DNA of 64,000 nucleotides from Streptomyces sp. MMG1533 (lineage in GTDB: Bacteria; Actinomycetota; Actinomycetes; Streptomycetales; Streptomycetaceae), in NCBI RefSeq assembly GCF_001279775.1, contig NZ_LGDG01000242.1, forward strand, positions 1 to 64,000. Reading direction: 5' to 3'. A program made the position numbers and the translations under genes. How positions within the stretch are numbered: the stretch's first letter is position 1; the number at the start of each line of letters is the position of its first letter. Below are positions 41,164 through 50,000 of this stretch, one piece after another. The notes under the pieces were generated by a model. The model was not told where the DNA came from. It was given only the letters and a program-made list of their open reading frames with translations, and did no database searches.

Positions 41164-41505
41164 GTGTCCCCGCGTCGCAACCGACCCAAGGGAGCTGGTT
41201 CGTCAGGCTCGTCCGGCCGGAGCGCCGAGGACGACCGTTCCGGCCGCTACGGCGGCTTCCAGTCCGCCGAGGACTGGCAGGGGGAGCAGTGGAGCGTGCG
41301 GCACGTGGCCGGGGCGAGTGCCCAGGGCAAGGCGTACCGCTGCCCGGGCTGCGAGCAGCTGATCCCGGACGGCGTCCCGCACGTCGTCGCCTGGCCCGCG
41401 CACTCGGGCGTCGACGAGCGCCGCCACTGGCACAAGGCGTGCTGGAACGCGAAGGACCGCCGCACCACGCGGGTGCAGCGGTCCCGTAACGCGCCGAGGT
41501 TCTAG
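41164..41505 (+). CDS. Small Cys/His-rich protein, probable zinc-binding
   Basis: 113 aa. Basic Ser/Arg-rich start (SPRRNRPKGAG), then YRCPGCEQLIPDGVPHVVAW and RRHWHKACWNAKDRR: CxxC with later H and HxxC could hold one Zn. Often labelled ATP/GTP-binding protein in Streptomyces, for which I see no motif. GTG 41164 has GAGG 6 bases upstream; GTG 41152 is the alternative. A TGGACA-N16-TATAGC pair (41121-41148) may be its promoter. Confidence 0.75.
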   Translation: MSPRRNRPKGAGSSGSSGRSAEDDRSGRYGGFQSAEDWQGEQWSVRHVAGASAQGKAYRCPGCEQLIPDGVPHVVAWPAHSGVDERRHWHKACWNAKDRRTTRVQRSRNAPRF

Positions 41506-41517
41506 GAACCCCGCGGC

Positions 41518-42387
41518 TCACACGTCCCGCTTCTCCAGCAGCGCGAAGGCGCCGGCGAACGCGGCGGCCGTCACGCCGAGGGCGATCCACAGCGGGTCCC
41601 AGCCGGACGGGCCCGTCTCGGTGAGGGAGTTGGAGTAGAAGACGCTGAGCTGGTTCGGGATGGAGTACTCGAACAGGGCCTGGCGCAGGTCCTCCAGCGA
41701 CGCCGAGAACATGAACAGCGCGATGACCAGCGGGGCCAGCACGACGCCGATCATGATGGTGATCGCGCCCGCCGAGTGCCGGATGATCGAGCCCATCACC
41801 AGCGAGAGCAGGCCGAGCAGCGCGATGTAGAGCGAGATGCCGACCGTGCCCTTCAGCCACTCCTGGCCGGACGGCTCCTTCGCGCCTTCCAGCAGGGCGA
41901 CGTCCGCCATGGCGACCAGCAGGGCCGACGCCAGCGTCACCACGAAGGCCACCGAGAAGAACACGATCGCCTTCGCGGCGAGGACCCGGCCGCGCGAGGG
42001 GCACGCCACCATGGTGGTCCGGATCATGCCGGTGCCGTACTCCGAGGCCGTGGTCAGCACGCCGAGCGTGATGACGCACATGCTGCCGAGGAGCAGTCCG
42101 AAGAAGCCGAACGACAGGGGGTTCTCGCCCGCGAGGCTCTCCTCCGCCGAGTTGGCGGCGACGAGCGCGCCGGCCGCGAGCCCGATGCCGATGACGAGCA
42201 GCACGAACACGCCGAGCGTCCACATCGTGGAGCGCACTGACCGGATCTTGGTCCACTCGGAGGCGATCGCGTGCCCGAGGTGCGTGCGCACCACCGGGAT
42301 CGGCGAGGTGTACGTGGGGAACGACGGGCCGGGCGCCGCCTGCCAGGTGGGTGCGGCCTGCGGCATCTGGGGCTGCGGGGTGCTCAT
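41518..42387 (-). CDS. ABC transporter permease (pair 1)
   Basis: 289 aa, six helices. Begins with 35 Pro/Gln-rich residues before EWTKIRSVRSTMWTLGVF, the start shared with the second permease (EWTKIRSVASTVWTLSL). SEYGTGMIRTTMVACPSRGRVLAAK is the conserved coupling loop. ATGA overlap with its ATPase upstream. Confidence 0.88.
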   Translation of the reverse strand: MSTPQPQMPQAAPTWQAAPGPSFPTYTSPIPVVRTHLGHAIASEWTKIRSVRSTMWTLGVFVLLVIGIGLAAGALVAANSAEESLAGENPLSFGFFGLLLGSMCVITLGVLTTASEYGTGMIRTTMVACPSRGRVLAAKAIVFFSVAFVVTLASALLVAMADVALLEGAKEPSGQEWLKGTVGISLYIALLGLLSLVMGSIIRHSAGAITIMIGVVLAPLVIALFMFSASLEDLRQALFEYSIPNQLSVFYSNSLTETGPSGWDPLWIALGVTAAAFAGAFALLEKRDV

Positions 42388-43637
42388 CGGGCGTCCTCGG
42401 GCTTGTTCGGGTCGGCGGCAGGGGCGGAGGAGGCGGGGGCAGGGGCTCCCGGGGCCGCGGGCTGCGCGGGTGCCTGCGGGGGCTGAGGGGCGTACGGGGC
42501 CTGCGGGGCGTACGGGTTGGGCGCACCGGCGCCAGGGGCCGGTGCGGCGCCGGGAGCGCCGTACGGACCCGCCTGCGGCTGCCCCTGTGGCACCGGGAAC
42601 GGCTGCCCGCCCTGCTGGGGCGGCGGCGGGGCGTACCAGCCCGGCTGGCCCTGCCCCGGCACCGGCATCGGCGGCTGCGCGCCGGGCGGCAGCGGCTGCT
42701 GGAGCCCGGCCTTCTGGTCGATGGTCGAGCGGTAGTCGACGGCGCCCTGCGTCATCCGCATGTACGCCTCCTCCAGCGAGGCCTGGTGCGGCGACAGCTC
42801 CCACAGGCGTACGTCGGTGTCGTGCGCGATGTCGCTGATGCGCGGCAGCGGCAGCCCCGTCACGCGCAGCCCGCCGTCCTGCTCCGGCAGCACGTGCCCG
42901 CCCGCCTCGGTGAGCGCGGACGACAGCTTCTCGCGCAGCTGCGGGTCGGTGTCGGGCGTACGGACGCGCGCGAAGTCGGCGGAGTTGGCCGAGATGAACT
43001 CCTTGATGCTCATGTCGGCGAGCAGCTGCCCGCGCCCGATCACGATCAGGTGGTCGGCGGTCAGCGCCATCTCGCTCATGAGGTGGGAGGAGACGAAGAC
43101 CGTACGGCCCTCCGCCGCGAGTGCCTTCATCAGGTTGCGCACCCAGAGGATGCCCTCGGGGTCGAGGCCGTTGACCGGCTCGTCGAACAGCAGCACCTGA
43201 GGGTCGCCGAGCAGCGCGGCGGCGATGCCGAGCCGCTGGCCCATGCCGAGGGAGAAGCCCTTGGAGCGCTTCCTCGCCACGTCCTGGAGGCCGACCACGC
43301 CGAGCACCTCGTCCACCCGGCGGGCCGGGATGCCGGAGAGCTGGGCCAGGCACAGCAGGTGGTTGCGGGCGGCCCGGCCGCCGTGCACGGCCTTGGCGTC
43401 GAGCAGCGCGCCGACCTGGCGGGGCGCGTTGGGCAGCTTGCGGTACGGGTAGCCGCCGATCGTCACCTGCCCCGAGCTGGGGTTGTCCAGACCGAGGATC
43501 ATCCGCATCGTCGTCGACTTGCCCGAGCCGTTGGGCCCGAGGAAGCCGGTGACGGCACCGGGCCGCACCTGGAAGGAAAGGTTGTACACAGCGGTCTTGT
43601 CGCCGTAGCGCTTGGTCAGGCCGACTGCCTCGATCAT
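42384..43637 (-). CDS. ABC transporter ATP-binding protein with long Pro/Gln/Gly tail (pair 1)
   Basis: 417 aa. Walker A GPNGSGKSTT, signature SLGMGQRLGIA, Walker B VLLFDEPVNGLD, H-loop SSHLMSEM. About 110 residues of Pro/Gln/Gly/Ala-rich tail follow from about 305 (PYAPQAPYAPQPPQAPAQP), absent from the paralogue. ATG 43637, MIEAVGLTKRYGD. The tail resembles the N-terminus of its permease in composition. Confidence 0.9.
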   Translation of the reverse strand: MIEAVGLTKRYGDKTAVYNLSFQVRPGAVTGFLGPNGSGKSTTMRMILGLDNPSSGQVTIGGYPYRKLPNAPRQVGALLDAKAVHGGRAARNHLLCLAQLSGIPARRVDEVLGVVGLQDVARKRSKGFSLGMGQRLGIAAALLGDPQVLLFDEPVNGLDPEGILWVRNLMKALAAEGRTVFVSSHLMSEMALTADHLIVIGRGQLLADMSIKEFISANSADFARVRTPDTDPQLREKLSSALTEAGGHVLPEQDGGLRVTGLPLPRISDIAHDTDVRLWELSPHQASLEEAYMRMTQGAVDYRSTIDQKAGLQQPLPPGAQPPMPVPGQGQPGWYAPPPPQQGGQPFPVPQGQPQAGPYGAPGAAPAPGAGAPNPYAPQAPYAPQPPQAPAQPAAPGAPAPASSAPAADPNKPEDAR

Positions 43638-43770
43638 GCTCCGCACCCATCGCAAGGTTCAGGACAGCGGGGCACACGCCCCCCGTAAGGGTTAGGAGCT
43701 TATCGGGGCGCTGACGGTTCCGCTCAAATGAAAGCAAAGCCCAAAGCTTCCGGTGGCCCTCTTCGGCTTC

Positions 43771-43820
43771 AGGAGTCGCTCGTCGGCATCAGGCGTCGCT
43801 CGTCGGCGTCAGGCGTCCCT
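43771..43820 (-). repeat. 20-bp tandem repeat at the end of permease 2
   Basis: AGGAGTCGCTCGTCGGCATC and AGGCGTCGCTCGTCGGCGTC are adjacent, followed by AGGCGTCCCT. The array starts within the last codons of the permease (stop at 43809-43811) and extends downstream, a local duplication of the gene end. Confidence 0.7.
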
Positions 43821-44579
43821 CTTCTTGAGCAGTACGTAACCGCCGAGCAGCGCGGCGGCCACCCACAGTGCCATGATCCCCAGGCCGCCCCAGGGGCCGT
43901 ACGGGGTGTCGTCGTCGATCGGCGTGACCACCTGCATGATCTTGCTGCCGGCCTGGTCGGGCAGATAGCGGCCGAGCTTCTTCGTCGCGTCGACGTTGCC
44001 CAGGATGTTGGAGATCAGGAAGAAGAACGGCATCAGGATGCCCAGCGACAGCATCGGCGAGCGCAGCATCGCGGCGACGCCCATCGAGAACATCGCGATG
44101 AGGGTCATGTAGAGGCCCCCGCCGATGACCGCGCGCAGTACGCCGGAGTCACCGATCTCCGCCCTGTGGGTGCCGAGCATCGCCTGCCCCAGGAAGAAGG
44201 CGACGAAGCTGGTGGCCAGGCCGACGGCGAGGGAGAGCCCGGTGGCGACCGCGATCTTGCTGAAGAGGAAGGTGCCGCGCTGCGGTACGGCGGCCAGCGA
44301 GGTGCGGATCATGCCGGTGCTGTACTCGTTCGACACCACGAGCACCCCGAACACGATCATCGCGAGCTGACCGAGGCTCATGCCCGCGAAGCTGATGAAC
44401 GTCGGGTCGAAGGAGAGCCGGTCGCCCCGGCTCATGTTGTCGAACTCGTTCTTCGACAGCGCCGAGATCAGCATGCCGAGCGCGATGGTGACGACCACGG
44501 CCAGGGAGAGCGTCCACACCGTGGACGCCACCGACCGGATCTTGGTCCATTCGGACCGGACGACCTGGATCGCCGCCAT
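43809..44579 (-). CDS. ABC transporter permease (pair 2)
   Basis: 256 aa, six helices, paralogue of the 41.5-kb permease: EWTKIRSVASTVWTLSL, NEYSTGMIRTSLAAVPQRG, terminal LLKKRDA. Starts 2 bases after the ATPase stop, so cotranscribed. Confidence 0.88.
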   Translation of the reverse strand: MAAIQVVRSEWTKIRSVASTVWTLSLAVVVTIALGMLISALSKNEFDNMSRGDRLSFDPTFISFAGMSLGQLAMIVFGVLVVSNEYSTGMIRTSLAAVPQRGTFLFSKIAVATGLSLAVGLATSFVAFFLGQAMLGTHRAEIGDSGVLRAVIGGGLYMTLIAMFSMGVAAMLRSPMLSLGILMPFFFLISNILGNVDATKKLGRYLPDQAGSKIMQVVTPIDDDTPYGPWGGLGIMALWVAAALLGGYVLLKKRDA

Positions 44580-44581
44580 GG

Positions 44582-45538
44582 TCAGTTCCCCTTCCAGCCG
44601 TCGCCCCACTGCGGCTGCTGCGCGGCGGGCGTGTCGGCGTGTGCGTGGTACTCGACCGACTCCGCGGTCAGCTGCATGAACGCCTCCTCCAGGGAGGCCT
44701 GCTGAGGGCTCAGCTCGTGCAGCACTATCTGGTACTGGGCAGCCAGTTCGCCGATGTACTCGGGCTTGCAGCCGTCGACCTCCAGCGTGCCGTTGCCGGT
44801 CTGCACGACGGTGATCCCGGCGCTGTGCAGCACGTCGAGCAGCCGCTCGCGGTGGGGGGAGCGGATCCGCACGTACGACCGCGAGTTCTGCGCGATGAAG
44901 TCGGCCATGGAGGTGTCGGCCAGCAGCCGCCCCTGCCCGATGACCACCAGGTGGTCGGCGGTCAGCGCCATCTCGCTCATGAGGTGGGAGGAGACGAAGA
45001 CCGTACGGCCCTGCGCGGCCAGCGACTTCATCAGGTTGCGGATCCAGTGGATGCCCTCGGGGTCGAGGCCGTTGACCGGCTCGTCGAACATCAGGATCCG
45101 CGGATCGCCGAGCAGCGCGCCCGCGATGCCGAGCCGCTGGCCCATGCCGAGCGAGAAGCCCTTGGCCTTCTTCTTCGCCACGGCCGTGAGGCCCACCGTG
45201 TCCAGCACCTGGTGCACCCGCTTCTTCGGGATGCCGTTGCTCTGCGCCAGGCACAGCAGGTGGTTGAAGGCGCTGCGCCCGCCGTGCATGGCCTTGGCGT
45301 CCAGCAGGGCGCCGATGTACTTGAACGGGTCCTTGAGCTGGTCGTAGTGCTTGCCGTCGATACGGACGTCCCCGGCGGTCGGCCGGTCGAGCCCCAGCAT
45401 CATCCGCATGGTCGTCGACTTGCCGGCGCCGTTGGGCCCGAGGAAGCCCGTCACGATGCCCGGTCTGACGGTGAAGGTCAGGTTGTTGACCGCCACCTTC
45501 TCGCCGTACCGCTTGGTCAATCCCTCGAGCTCGATCAT
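44582..45538 (-). CDS. ABC transporter ATP-binding protein (pair 2)
   Basis: 318 aa. Walker A GPNGAGKSTT, signature SLGMGQRLGIA, Walker B ILMFDEPVNGLD, SSHLMSEMALTADHLVVIGQG, and the shared C-terminal ELSPQQASLEEAFMQLT. Highly similar to the pair-1 ATPase over 300 residues, so the two exporters arose by tandem duplication. Confidence 0.92.
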   Translation of the reverse strand: MIELEGLTKRYGEKVAVNNLTFTVRPGIVTGFLGPNGAGKSTTMRMMLGLDRPTAGDVRIDGKHYDQLKDPFKYIGALLDAKAMHGGRSAFNHLLCLAQSNGIPKKRVHQVLDTVGLTAVAKKKAKGFSLGMGQRLGIAGALLGDPRILMFDEPVNGLDPEGIHWIRNLMKSLAAQGRTVFVSSHLMSEMALTADHLVVIGQGRLLADTSMADFIAQNSRSYVRIRSPHRERLLDVLHSAGITVVQTGNGTLEVDGCKPEYIGELAAQYQIVLHELSPQQASLEEAFMQLTAESVEYHAHADTPAAQQPQWGDGWKGN

Positions 45539-45548
45539 GCGCCCCACG

Positions 45549-45830
45549 CTAGGGGCGGGGTTCTGCGGATGCCAATCGTATGGGCAAACGGATACCGACG
45601 AGGGCGGCAACAACCGTGAAAGCCGTCGACCACAGGAAGGCGTGGGCGAAGGCGCCGGTGCCGTGTCCCGGTGCCGGTACGGCGGCCAGGACGGCCGTGC
45701 CGAAGGAGCCGCCGAGCTGCCGCACGATCCCGGTGGCGACCCGGACATGGTGCACGGGCTGCCGGCCGAGGCCCGGGACGTGGGGCCGTCCTTCGCCGGC
45801 ATCGCGCGGGGCGCCGGAGGAGATCGTGGA
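45549..45830 (-). pseudogene. C-terminal remnant of a DHA2-family MFS efflux transporter
   Basis: The minus-strand reading ATGIVRQLGGSFGTAVLAAV, then AFAHAFLWSTAFTVVAALVGIRLP, is the end of EmrB/QacA-type drug exporters (last two helices). Nothing corresponding to the first 12 helices remains: upstream the frame is non-homologous and reaches a 24-bp palindrome. Read as a deletion remnant. The rest of 45539-45948 holds only the palindrome and the filP terminator. Confidence 0.65.
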
Positions 45831-45848
45831 CGAGGGGTTCCTGCCGCT

Positions 45849-45872
45849 CATGTCATGCCATGGCATGACATG
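45849..45872. promoter_or_regulatory. 24-bp perfect palindrome
   Basis: Half-sites CATGTCATGCCA and TGGCATGACATG join directly. It lies where the promoter of the lost MFS gene would be and looks like a regulator operator left behind. Confidence 0.55.
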
Positions 45873-45887
45873 CCCTGACACGACGAA

Positions 45888-45919
45888 GGCCCGCACCCCC
45901 TTCGCAGAGGATGCGGGCC
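45888..45919 (-). terminator. Hairpin after filP
   Basis: GGCCCGCA / TGCGGGCC, 8 bp with a 16-base loop, 30 bases beyond the filP stop; TTCGTCG follows on the minus strand. Confidence 0.55.
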
Positions 45920-45948
45920 CAGTCGCACTACTTCACTACTTCACTCGC

Positions 45949-46884
45949 TTACCGGGACTGCTGAGCCGGGACACCCCGGGAGATCGGCTCGTCGTCGGCC
46001 GGCGAGCCGGCGGCGGCCACCGCGGCGCCCGTGAGCGTGGCGAGCATCTCGCGCACGTTCGTCAGCTGGGCGTTGATGGAGTCGCGACGGTTGGTGAGGG
46101 CCGCCAGCTCCCGCTCGGATTCCGAACGGATGCGGTCCGCCTTGGCGTTGGCGTCGGCCACGATGTCCTCGGCCTGGCGCTGTGCCGTCTCGACGGTCTG
46201 GCGGGCGCGACGCTCGGCGTCCGTGCGCAGCTTCTCCGCCTCCAGACGCAGCTGCTCCGCGCGGTGCTCGATCTCCGCGAGGCGCTTCTCCGCCTTCTGC
46301 TGACGGGACGCCAGGTCGCGCTCGGACTGCTCGCGGCGCTTGGCGAGGTTCGTCTCGAAGTCGGCGGCGGCCTGCGCGGCCTTGGCGCGGGTCTCCTCGA
46401 AGAGGGCGTCGGCCTCCTCGCGCTTCGACTGCGCGTCCTTCTGGGCCTCGGAGCGCAGCTGCGAGGCTTCGCTCTTGGCCTTCTCGACGATCCGGACGCC
46501 CTCGTCCTCGGCCTTGGCCTTGCGCTCCGCAGCGAACGATTCTGCATCGTTGCGAACCTGCTGGGCCGCGGACTCGGCGAGCTCGCGGTGCTGCTCGGCA
46601 GCGCGCCGGGCCTCCTCGCGCAGATCCTTGGCCTCTTCCTCGGCGAGGCGGAGGATCTTCTCGACACGCGCGCCGAGACCGGCGTACGACGGCTCGGCGT
46701 CGCTGACCTGAGCCTGGGCGTTCTGCGTCTCGAGGTGGAGCTCCTCGATGCGCTTTTCCAGAGCAGTGATACGGGCCAGAGCGCTGTCACGGTCGGAGAC
46801 GAGCTTCGAGATGCGTTCGTCCACCTGAGCGCGGTCGTACCCACGCCGCACAAGCTCGAAGCCGTAGGGGGAAGTGTCGCTCAT
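45949..46884 (-). CDS. filP: FilP, intermediate-filament-like coiled-coil protein
   Basis: 311 aa. Short conserved head (DTSPYGFELVRRGYDRAQVDERI, a DivIVA-like motif), then an almost unbroken charged coiled coil (about 25-285), then a short Ala/Gly tail. FilP forms a filament network behind the hyphal tip, binds DivIVA and supports cell stiffness and polar growth. Older databases call it cellulose-binding protein. TAGGAT on the minus strand at 46925-46930 could be its -10. It lies 183 bases downstream of scy. Confidence 0.92.
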   Translation of the reverse strand: MSDTSPYGFELVRRGYDRAQVDERISKLVSDRDSALARITALEKRIEELHLETQNAQAQVSDAEPSYAGLGARVEKILRLAEEEAKDLREEARRAAEQHRELAESAAQQVRNDAESFAAERKAKAEDEGVRIVEKAKSEASQLRSEAQKDAQSKREEADALFEETRAKAAQAAADFETNLAKRREQSERDLASRQQKAEKRLAEIEHRAEQLRLEAEKLRTDAERRARQTVETAQRQAEDIVADANAKADRIRSESERELAALTNRRDSINAQLTNVREMLATLTGAAVAAAGSPADDEPISRGVPAQQSR

Positions 46885-47067
46885 GGGGTTCCTGTCGAAT
46901 GAGACCGGTGAGGTGATAGGGGGAATCCTAGGGGCCGAAGCGGTGTGTCATCGAGCGGATGCGTGTTTGATCTGGAGAATGACACCCCTTTTGGGTGGCT
47001 AACCCGCGGACTACTTGCCAAAGACTTGGTCAAAGGCCCCAGAAGACACCGGAATCCGCTCTCTGTT

Positions 47068-50000
47068 CTAGCCGTCCGACGACTTGGTACCCGAACGAGG
47101 GGCGCCGACGGTGGCACCCGCCTTGACACCGTCCTTGCCTCCCGCGGGGGCCTCGAAGGATTCCAACGCCTCCAGGACGTCCTGGACACGGGAGATCTCG
47201 GCGTTGATGTCCTCGCGACGGCGCACCAGGATCTCCAGCTCGCGCTTGCCCTCCTCGACAGTGCGCTTCGCCTCGCGGATCGCCTCGGCCTTGAGCTCCT
47301 CGGCCTCCCTCACGAGGGCCGCCTTCTTCTGCTCGGCCTCCTTCAGAAGCCCTTCGGCCTTCTTGACGGCGGCGATCCGCACCTTGCCGGCCTCGGAGTT
47401 CGCCTCCGACACCAGCTCCTTGGCCTTCGCCTGCGCCTTCTGCAGCTGCTCCTCGGAGGCCTTGATGAGCGCGTCGCAGCGGTCGCCGGTCGACCTCATC
47501 GTCTCGGAGGCCTCGCGGCGGGCCCGCTCGTGCAGGTTCTCGATCTCGGTCGTGATGCGGTCGCGCAGCTCCTCGGCCCGCTCCCTTATCGCGGTGGCGT
47601 CCCGGCGGGCGCCGACGAGCAGTTCGTCCGCGTCCGTACGGGCCTTCTCCACCCGCGCGTTGCCCTCGACCGTCGCCTCGGACACCAGCCGGTCGGCCTC
47701 GGTGCGGGCCGCGCCGACCATGCTGTCGGCCTGCGCCTCCGCGTCCGCGGTGGTCTTCTGAGCCTGCTGCTGCGCCTCGGTGAGCAGCTTGTCGGCCTCG
47801 GCGGTGGTCTCCGTGATGAGCTTGTCGACCTGCTCGGCCGCCTCGGAGCGCCGCTTGTTGGCGGCCTTGCGAGCCTCGTCGAGGGTGTGCTCGGCCTCCT
47901 CGCGCGCGGCCGTGGTGACCCGCTCGGCCTCCGACAGCGCCTCGGCCTTGACCCGCTCCGAGTCGTTGCGGATCCGCTCGGCGTGCTGCTGGGCCGCCCC
48001 GACCGTCTCGGCGGCCTCGGCGCGCAGCCGCTCCGCCTCGCCGCCCGCCTCCCCGAGCAGCTGCTCGGCCTTGGCGAGCGCCTCGGACCGTACCCGCTCG
48101 GCCTCCGCGATGGTCTCCGACCGCAGCCGCTCCGCCTCGGCCACCGTCTCCTGGCGCAGCCGGTCGGTGTCCGTGATCGTCTCGGTGGTGAGCCGCTCGG
48201 CCTCGTTGCGTGCCTCGGTGATGAGGGTGTCGGCCTGCGTCGCCGCGTCCGACCGGATGCGGTTGGCGTCCTCGCGGGCGTCCGCCCGGGTACGCGCGGC
48301 CGCCTGGTCGGCCTCGGCGATGGCGTCCGATGCCTCCGTACGCACCCGCTGGGCGTGCTCGGCCGCGTCCGACCGCAGCTGCTCCGCCTCCGCGATCGCG
48401 TCCGAAACCGTGTGCTCGGCGAGCGCCTTGGCGGCGTCCGTCTCCGCGGCCGCCTCGCGCCGGACCCGGTTGGCGTCCTCGGTGGCCCGCTCCCGCTCGG
48501 CGTAGGCGTCGGCACGGACCCGGTCCGACTCCTCCTGGGCCTCGCGCCGCGTACGGTCCGCCGCGTGCTCGGCGGCCGACCGCAGCCCGGTGATCTCGTC
48601 CTGTGCCTGCTCGTGCAGCCCGGCGACCGAATCCCGTACCTGCTGGGCGTGCTGCTCGGCGGCCGACACCATCTCGGTGGCCCGCCGGTCGGCTTCCTCG
48701 ACGAGGCGTACGGCCTCGGCCTGGGCCTCCTCGACGCGCTTGCGCGCCGAGGCCAGCAGTTCCTCGCTCTGCTCGCGGGCCCGCTCGCGCTCCTGGCCGG
48801 CCTCCTCGCGGGCCGCGCCGAGGAGGTCCTCGGCCTCGCGGCGGCGCCGGTTGGCCTCCTCCTGCGCGGCGGCCAGCGTCTCCGACGCCTCCGTCGCCAG
48901 CCGCTCGGCGGCGGCCTGCGCCTCCGCCCGTACGCGATCGGCGCTGTCCTGCGCCTCCGACTTCAGGCGCTCGGCCTCGGCCGAGGCCTCCGACCGCAGG
49001 CGTACGGCGACGGCCTCGCCCTCCGCGCGGGAGGCGGAGGCGTCGGACGCGGCCTCGGTACGCAGCCGCTCGGCCTCCGTCTCGGCCTGCTGCTGGAGCG
49101 TACGGATCCGCTCGGCGGCCTCGCTGCGCAGCCGGTCGCCCTCCTCGGCGGCCTCACGACGGATCCGTGAGGCCTCCTCACGGGCTTCGGTCAGCGCCTG
49201 CTCGGCGGCGGCGAGTCGCTCCTCGGCCTCGGTGTGCAGCCGGGTCAGTTCCTCGGCGGCCTCCGCGCGGCGGGCCTCTATGGCCTGCTCGGTCTCCTCG
49301 TGCAGCTCGCGCGCGGCCCGCTCGGCGTCCGCCTTGATGCCCTCGGACTCCTCGACGACCTCGGCGCGGTGCCGCTCGGCCTCCTTGCGGGTGCGCTCGA
49401 GGGTCTCCTCGGCCTGCCGGCGCAGGGTCGTCGCCCGCTCGATGGCCTCCGTACGGACCTTCTCGCTGTCCGTGGTGGCCTTCTGGCGCAGCTCGTCCGC
49501 GTCCTGCCGGGTCTTCGCCAGCAGTTCCTCGGCGGTCCTGGCCGCCTCCTCGATCTGCTGGACGGCCTCCTTGCGCGCCTCGGAGCGGATCTTCTCGCCC
49601 TCGGCGACCGCCTCGGCGCGCAGCTGCTCGGCCTCGCCGCGCAGTCGGCGGGCCTCCTCCTGCAGCTCGACCGTCTTGGCGCGGTACTCCTTGGTGTCGT
49701 CCTTCGCCGTGCCCTTGAGCTGCTCGGCGATGTCGTGCGCCTCGGCGCGCAGCCGGTCCGCCTCGGACTCCGCCTCGGTGCGGATCCGCTCGGCCTCCTC
49801 GGCGGCGGCCTTGGTGGTGTTCCGCGCGTCCTCCTGGGCCTTGATGAGGACGTCCTCGGCCGTCTTCGCCGCCTTGGACAGCTGGGTCGCGCTCTCCTCG
49901 GCGGTGAGGGTGCGGGCCTTCTCGGCGGCCTCGTCGAGCAGCTTCTCGGCCTCGGCGCGGGCGTCCGCGACGATCTGCTCGGCGTCCGACCTGGTGGCCT

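Noticed and set aside
45949..46884. Cellulose-binding protein label for FilP and Scy
   Set aside because: No carbohydrate-binding domain or signal peptide; coiled-coil cytoskeletal proteins fit better.
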